Assembly (NCBI GenBank): GCA_030634425.1
Contig: DAOWAU010000028.1
Span: forward strand, 1-8,216
Length of the DNA stretch: 8,216 nt
Origin: Dehalococcoidia bacterium
Lineage (GTDB): Bacteria > Chloroflexota > Dehalococcoidia > Dehalococcoidales > E44-bin46
Direction: 5' to 3'
The notes below the pieces were generated by a model, which searched no databases, was not told the DNA's origin, and worked only from the letters and a program-made list of their open reading frames with translations. This document shows, piece by piece, positions 6,412 through 8,216 of this stretch; within the stretch, counting starts at the first letter, position 1, and each line of letters opens with the position of its first letter. The position numbers were made by a program, and so were the translations under genes.

Positions 6412-6451
6412 TGAACCCACCTCCTCTCTACAGAGTTATTACCCTACCCAA

Positions 6452-6480
6452 ATTTCATACCTTTCCGCATCATTTGTCAA
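6452..6480 (-). promoter_or_regulatory. Candidate promoter of the RAM-domain gene
   Basis: On the minus strand a perfect TTGACA (6475-6480) is followed after 17 bases by TGAAAT (6452-6457, 4 of 6 to TATAAT); TATGAA with a 15-base spacer is an alternative. The -35 overlaps that of the trpE promoter on the other strand by five bases. Confidence 0.45.
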
Positions 6481-6502
6481 TAGCTGATAATTTTAGTATT
6501 AT
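6474..6502 (+). promoter_or_regulatory. Promoter of trpE
   Basis: TTGTCA (6474-6479) and TATTAT (6497-6502), each 5 of 6 to consensus, are separated by exactly 17 bases. The predicted start near 6509 gives a leader of about 22 bases, too short for a classical trp attenuator; the Shine-Dalgarno is GAGAGGA just before the ATG. Confidence 0.65.
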
Positions 6503-6509
6503 CAGCTAT
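6480..6509. repeat. Perfect 12-bp inverted repeat over the trpE promoter, candidate operator
   Basis: The arms ATAGCTGATAAT (6480-6491) and ATTATCAGCTAT (6498-6509) are exact inverted copies around a 6-base centre, TTTAGT. They cover the whole -35/-10 spacer and the -10 box up to the predicted transcript start. This position suits a repressor site better than a terminator, since no U-tract follows. The cognate regulator is unknown; the motif is not one I recognise as TrpR. Confidence 0.6.
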
Positions 6510-6530
6510 ACTCCCTGAGAGGATAACGAC

Positions 6531-7976
6531 ATGTACTATCCACCACTAGACGAGGTGCGCCGGCTGAAGAAGCAGGGCAACCTAGTACCAATTTACCGTG
6601 AGATTGTAGCCGATTTAGACACACCGGTATCGGCTTTTCTCAAGATAGCTCGTGGTAACCACTCCTTTCTCTTAGAAAGTGTTGAGGGTGGGGAGCATCT
6701 AGCCCGCTATAGTTTCATTGGTACCGAACCTTCTCTTATCCTCAAGGCAAGAGAGGACAGCCCCACCGACCCCCTGTTGTTAATAGAGAAGGAGCTGAGC
6801 AAGTTCCGGCTGGCACCGATTCCCGGCTTGCCCCGCTTCCACGGTGGCATGGTTGGCTATCTGGGCTACGATGTTGCCCGCTACTTTGAGAGGCTACCCT
6901 CCCCTGAGTATGACCCGCTGGGTCTTCCTGAATCCTTGCTAATGCTGGCTGATACCCTGCTGGTCTTCGACCACCTCACCCATAAAATTAAGATTGTCGC
7001 CCACGCCCACCTTGATGACGATGTTGACACCGCATATCTTCAGGCAACTCACAGAATTGACAGCCTGGTGGACAGGCTGAGACAACCGGTTCCCCCTCAA
7101 ACCCCACCAGTGATTTCCACCCCAAGCTCTCCGGTATCATCAAACCTTTCTCAGGAGGAGTTTGAGTCTATAGTATCCAAAGCCAAGGATTACATCTATA
7201 GCGGCGATATAATCCAGGCTGTCTTATCCCAACGGCTGGCCAAGCCGACAAGTGCCAGTCCCTTCGCCATCTATCGGGCGTTACGCTCCCTCAACCCCTC
7301 CCCCTATATGTACTACCTTCACCTAGACGACATCCACATCGTAGGAGCCTCCCCCGAGCTTCTGGTACGGGTGGAGGAAGGGATGGTATCCAACCACCCC
7401 ATTGCCGGCACCCGCCCTCGGGGTGAGAGCACCGCCCAGGACCTCGCTCTGGAAGAGGAGCTCAGGAATGATGAGAAGGAGCAGGCAGAGCACATTATGC
7501 TGGTTGACCTGGGCCGTAATGATATCGGACGGGTCAGTGAGCCGGGCACGGTTGAGGTAACCCAGCTTATGGATGTGGAACGATACTCCCATGTTATGCA
7601 CCTGGTATCCCACGTTCAGGGGAAACTGAGACCAGGGCTCTCCCAGTTTGACGCCCTGCGTGCCTGCTTTCCTGCCGGTACCGTTTCCGGCGCCCCCAAA
7701 ATTCGGGCTATGGAAATCATCGCCGAGCTAGAGCCGGATAAGAGGGGACCTTATGCCGGGGCAGTGGGCTACTTCGGCTTCTCAGGAAATCTGGATACCG
7801 CCATCGCTATCCGCACCATTGTTATCAGCAAGGGTGTTGCCTATATCCAGGCGGGGGCGGGCATTGTCGCCGATAGTATCCCAGAGCGTGAATATCAGGA
7901 GAGCCTGAATAAAGCCCAGGCACTGCTGGCTGCCATTGAGCAGACGGAGGCTAAGCATGCTCCTGCTGATAGATAA
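6531..7976 (+). CDS. trpE: Anthranilate synthase component I
   Basis: 481 residues. Makes anthranilate from chorismate and ammonia supplied by TrpG, the first committed step of tryptophan synthesis. The N-terminal domain carries the LLES motif (47-50), part of the tryptophan feedback site together with NPSPYMYYL (255-263). The C-terminal chorismate-binding domain shows GASPELLV (272-279), [10 protein letters not shown] (289-298), [16 protein letters not shown] (320-335, catalytic and Mg-binding Glu/Asp), [18 protein letters not shown] (380-397) and GAGIVADS (442-449). The linker at about 186-205 is Pro/Ser-rich. The ATG has GAGAGGA upstream. It overlaps trpG by 20 bases, which contains or abuts the trpG signals and implies coupled synthesis of the two subunits. 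The overlap with a trpG-type gene favours TrpE over the related PabB. Feedback inhibition is expected since the motifs are intact. Confidence 0.96.
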   Translation: MYYPPLDEVRRLKKQGNLVPIYREIVADLDTPVSAFLKIARGNHSFLLESVEGGEHLARYSFIGTEPSLILKAREDSPTDPLLLIEKELSKFRLAPIPGLPRFHGGMVGYLGYDVARYFERLPSPEYDPLGLPESLLMLADTLLVFDHLTHKIKIVAHAHLDDDVDTAYLQATHRIDSLVDRLRQPVPPQTPPVISTPSSPVSSNLSQEEFESIVSKAKDYIYSGDIIQAVLSQRLAKPTSASPFAIYRALRSLNPSPYMYYLHLDDIHIVGASPELLVRVEEGMVSNHPIAGTRPRGESTAQDLALEEELRNDEKEQAEHIMLVDLGRNDIGRVSEPGTVEVTQLMDVERYSHVMHLVSHVQGKLRPGLSQFDALRACFPAGTVSGAPKIRAMEIIAELEPDKRGPYAGAVGYFGFSGNLDTAIAIRTIVISKGVAYIQAGAGIVADSIPEREYQESLNKAQALLAAIEQTEAKHAPADR

Positions 7977-8216
7977 TTACGATAGCTTTACCTATAACCT
8001 CTTCCAGTACCTCAGCGAGCTGGGGGAGGAGATAATCGTGTTCAGAAACGACAAGATAACCATTGAGGAGATTGAAAGGCTCTCTCCTCAACGCATCCTC
8101 ATCTCTCCGTGTCCGGGCATTCCAGAGCACACTGGCATCTCCAATGATGCTATCCAACACTTTGGGCCGCGGCTTCCTCTCCTCGGTGTCTGCCTCGGTC
8201 ACCAGTGCATCGGCTA
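7957..8216 (+). CDS. trpG: Anthranilate synthase component II (glutamine amidotransferase), N-terminal part
   Basis: The first 86 codons; the gene continues past the window. A class I glutamine amidotransferase that releases ammonia from glutamine for TrpE. Seen: start [15 protein letters not shown], typical of TrpG/PabA, and the nucleophile elbow GVCLGHQ at 77-83 with catalytic Cys79; the His-Glu of the triad lie beyond the edge. The conserved SPGPG loop, which helps form the oxyanion hole, reads SPCPG here (50-54, Cys52). The ATG lies within the end of trpE, with GGAGG (7946-7950) six bases upstream, so translation is probably coupled. In many bacteria one such subunit also serves PabB; whether this one does cannot be told. 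Confidence 0.95.
   Translation, partial: MLLLIDNYDSFTYNLFQYLSELGEEIIVFRNDKITIEEIERLSPQRILISPCPGIPEHTGISNDAIQHFGPRLPLLGVCLGHQCIG

Noticed and set aside
6412..6420. GTG start for the RAM-domain gene, three codons upstream of the ATG
   Set aside because: The GTG lies inside the GGAGGTG ribosome-binding sequence and has no site of its own; the ATG is 8 bases behind AGGAGG.
6480..6509. Palindrome before trpE read as an intrinsic terminator or trp attenuator
   Set aside because: The stem is AT-rich, no U-tract follows, no leader peptide with Trp codons fits, and it overlaps the promoter itself.
7951..8202. 83-codon minus-strand frame opposite trpG
   Set aside because: Antisense to the conserved TrpG start and nucleophile elbow; a shadow.

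Overview
The window looks like part of a bacterial chromosome of moderate GC content. The TrpE and NrdR-NrdJ protein sequences resemble, from memory, those of Chloroflexota of the Dehalococcoidia type; a Firmicutes-like or other deep-branching lineage cannot be excluded. The genes are densely packed, with short gaps, overlapping starts and stops, and strong Shine-Dalgarno sites. I see no mobile element, CRISPR array or structural RNA gene.

Left block, minus strand, bases 1-3809: one probable operon read right to left. It starts with nrdR, the zinc-finger/ATP-cone repressor of ribonucleotide reductase, which overlaps by 4 bases with nrdJ, a large adenosylcobalamin-dependent (class II) ribonucleotide reductase. 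A 38-codon open frame follows, then a DUF3467 protein, then the first 77 codons of a NYN-domain (PIN-like nuclease) protein that runs off the window. Upstream of nrdR lie two nearly identical 16-bp NrdR boxes exactly 31 bp apart. One sits between the -35 and -10 elements of a good promoter, so the operon appears to be under NrdR autorepression.

Middle block, plus strand, bases 3900-6170: a divergently transcribed macrodomain protein (ADP-ribose/O-acetyl-ADP-ribose hydrolase type), then plsC-like acyltransferase and ispH. The stop codon of plsC directly abuts the start of ispH. These are housekeeping lipid and isoprenoid genes.

Right block, bases 6181-8216: a stand-alone Lrp/AsnC ligand-binding (RAM) domain protein on the minus strand, with its 3' end meeting ispH. 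It is divergent from trpE-trpG, the two subunits of anthranilate synthase, of which trpG is cut by the window edge. The gap between the RAM gene and trpE holds back-to-back promoters with overlapping -35 boxes and a perfect 12-bp inverted repeat over the trpE -10 region, a strong operator candidate.

Most of the content is familiar. The points most worth a second look are the nrdRJ-linked small ORF/DUF3467/NYN cluster, the degenerate ATP-cone of NrdJ, the trpE operator-like palindrome, and a Cys replacing Gly in the conserved SPGPG loop of TrpG.
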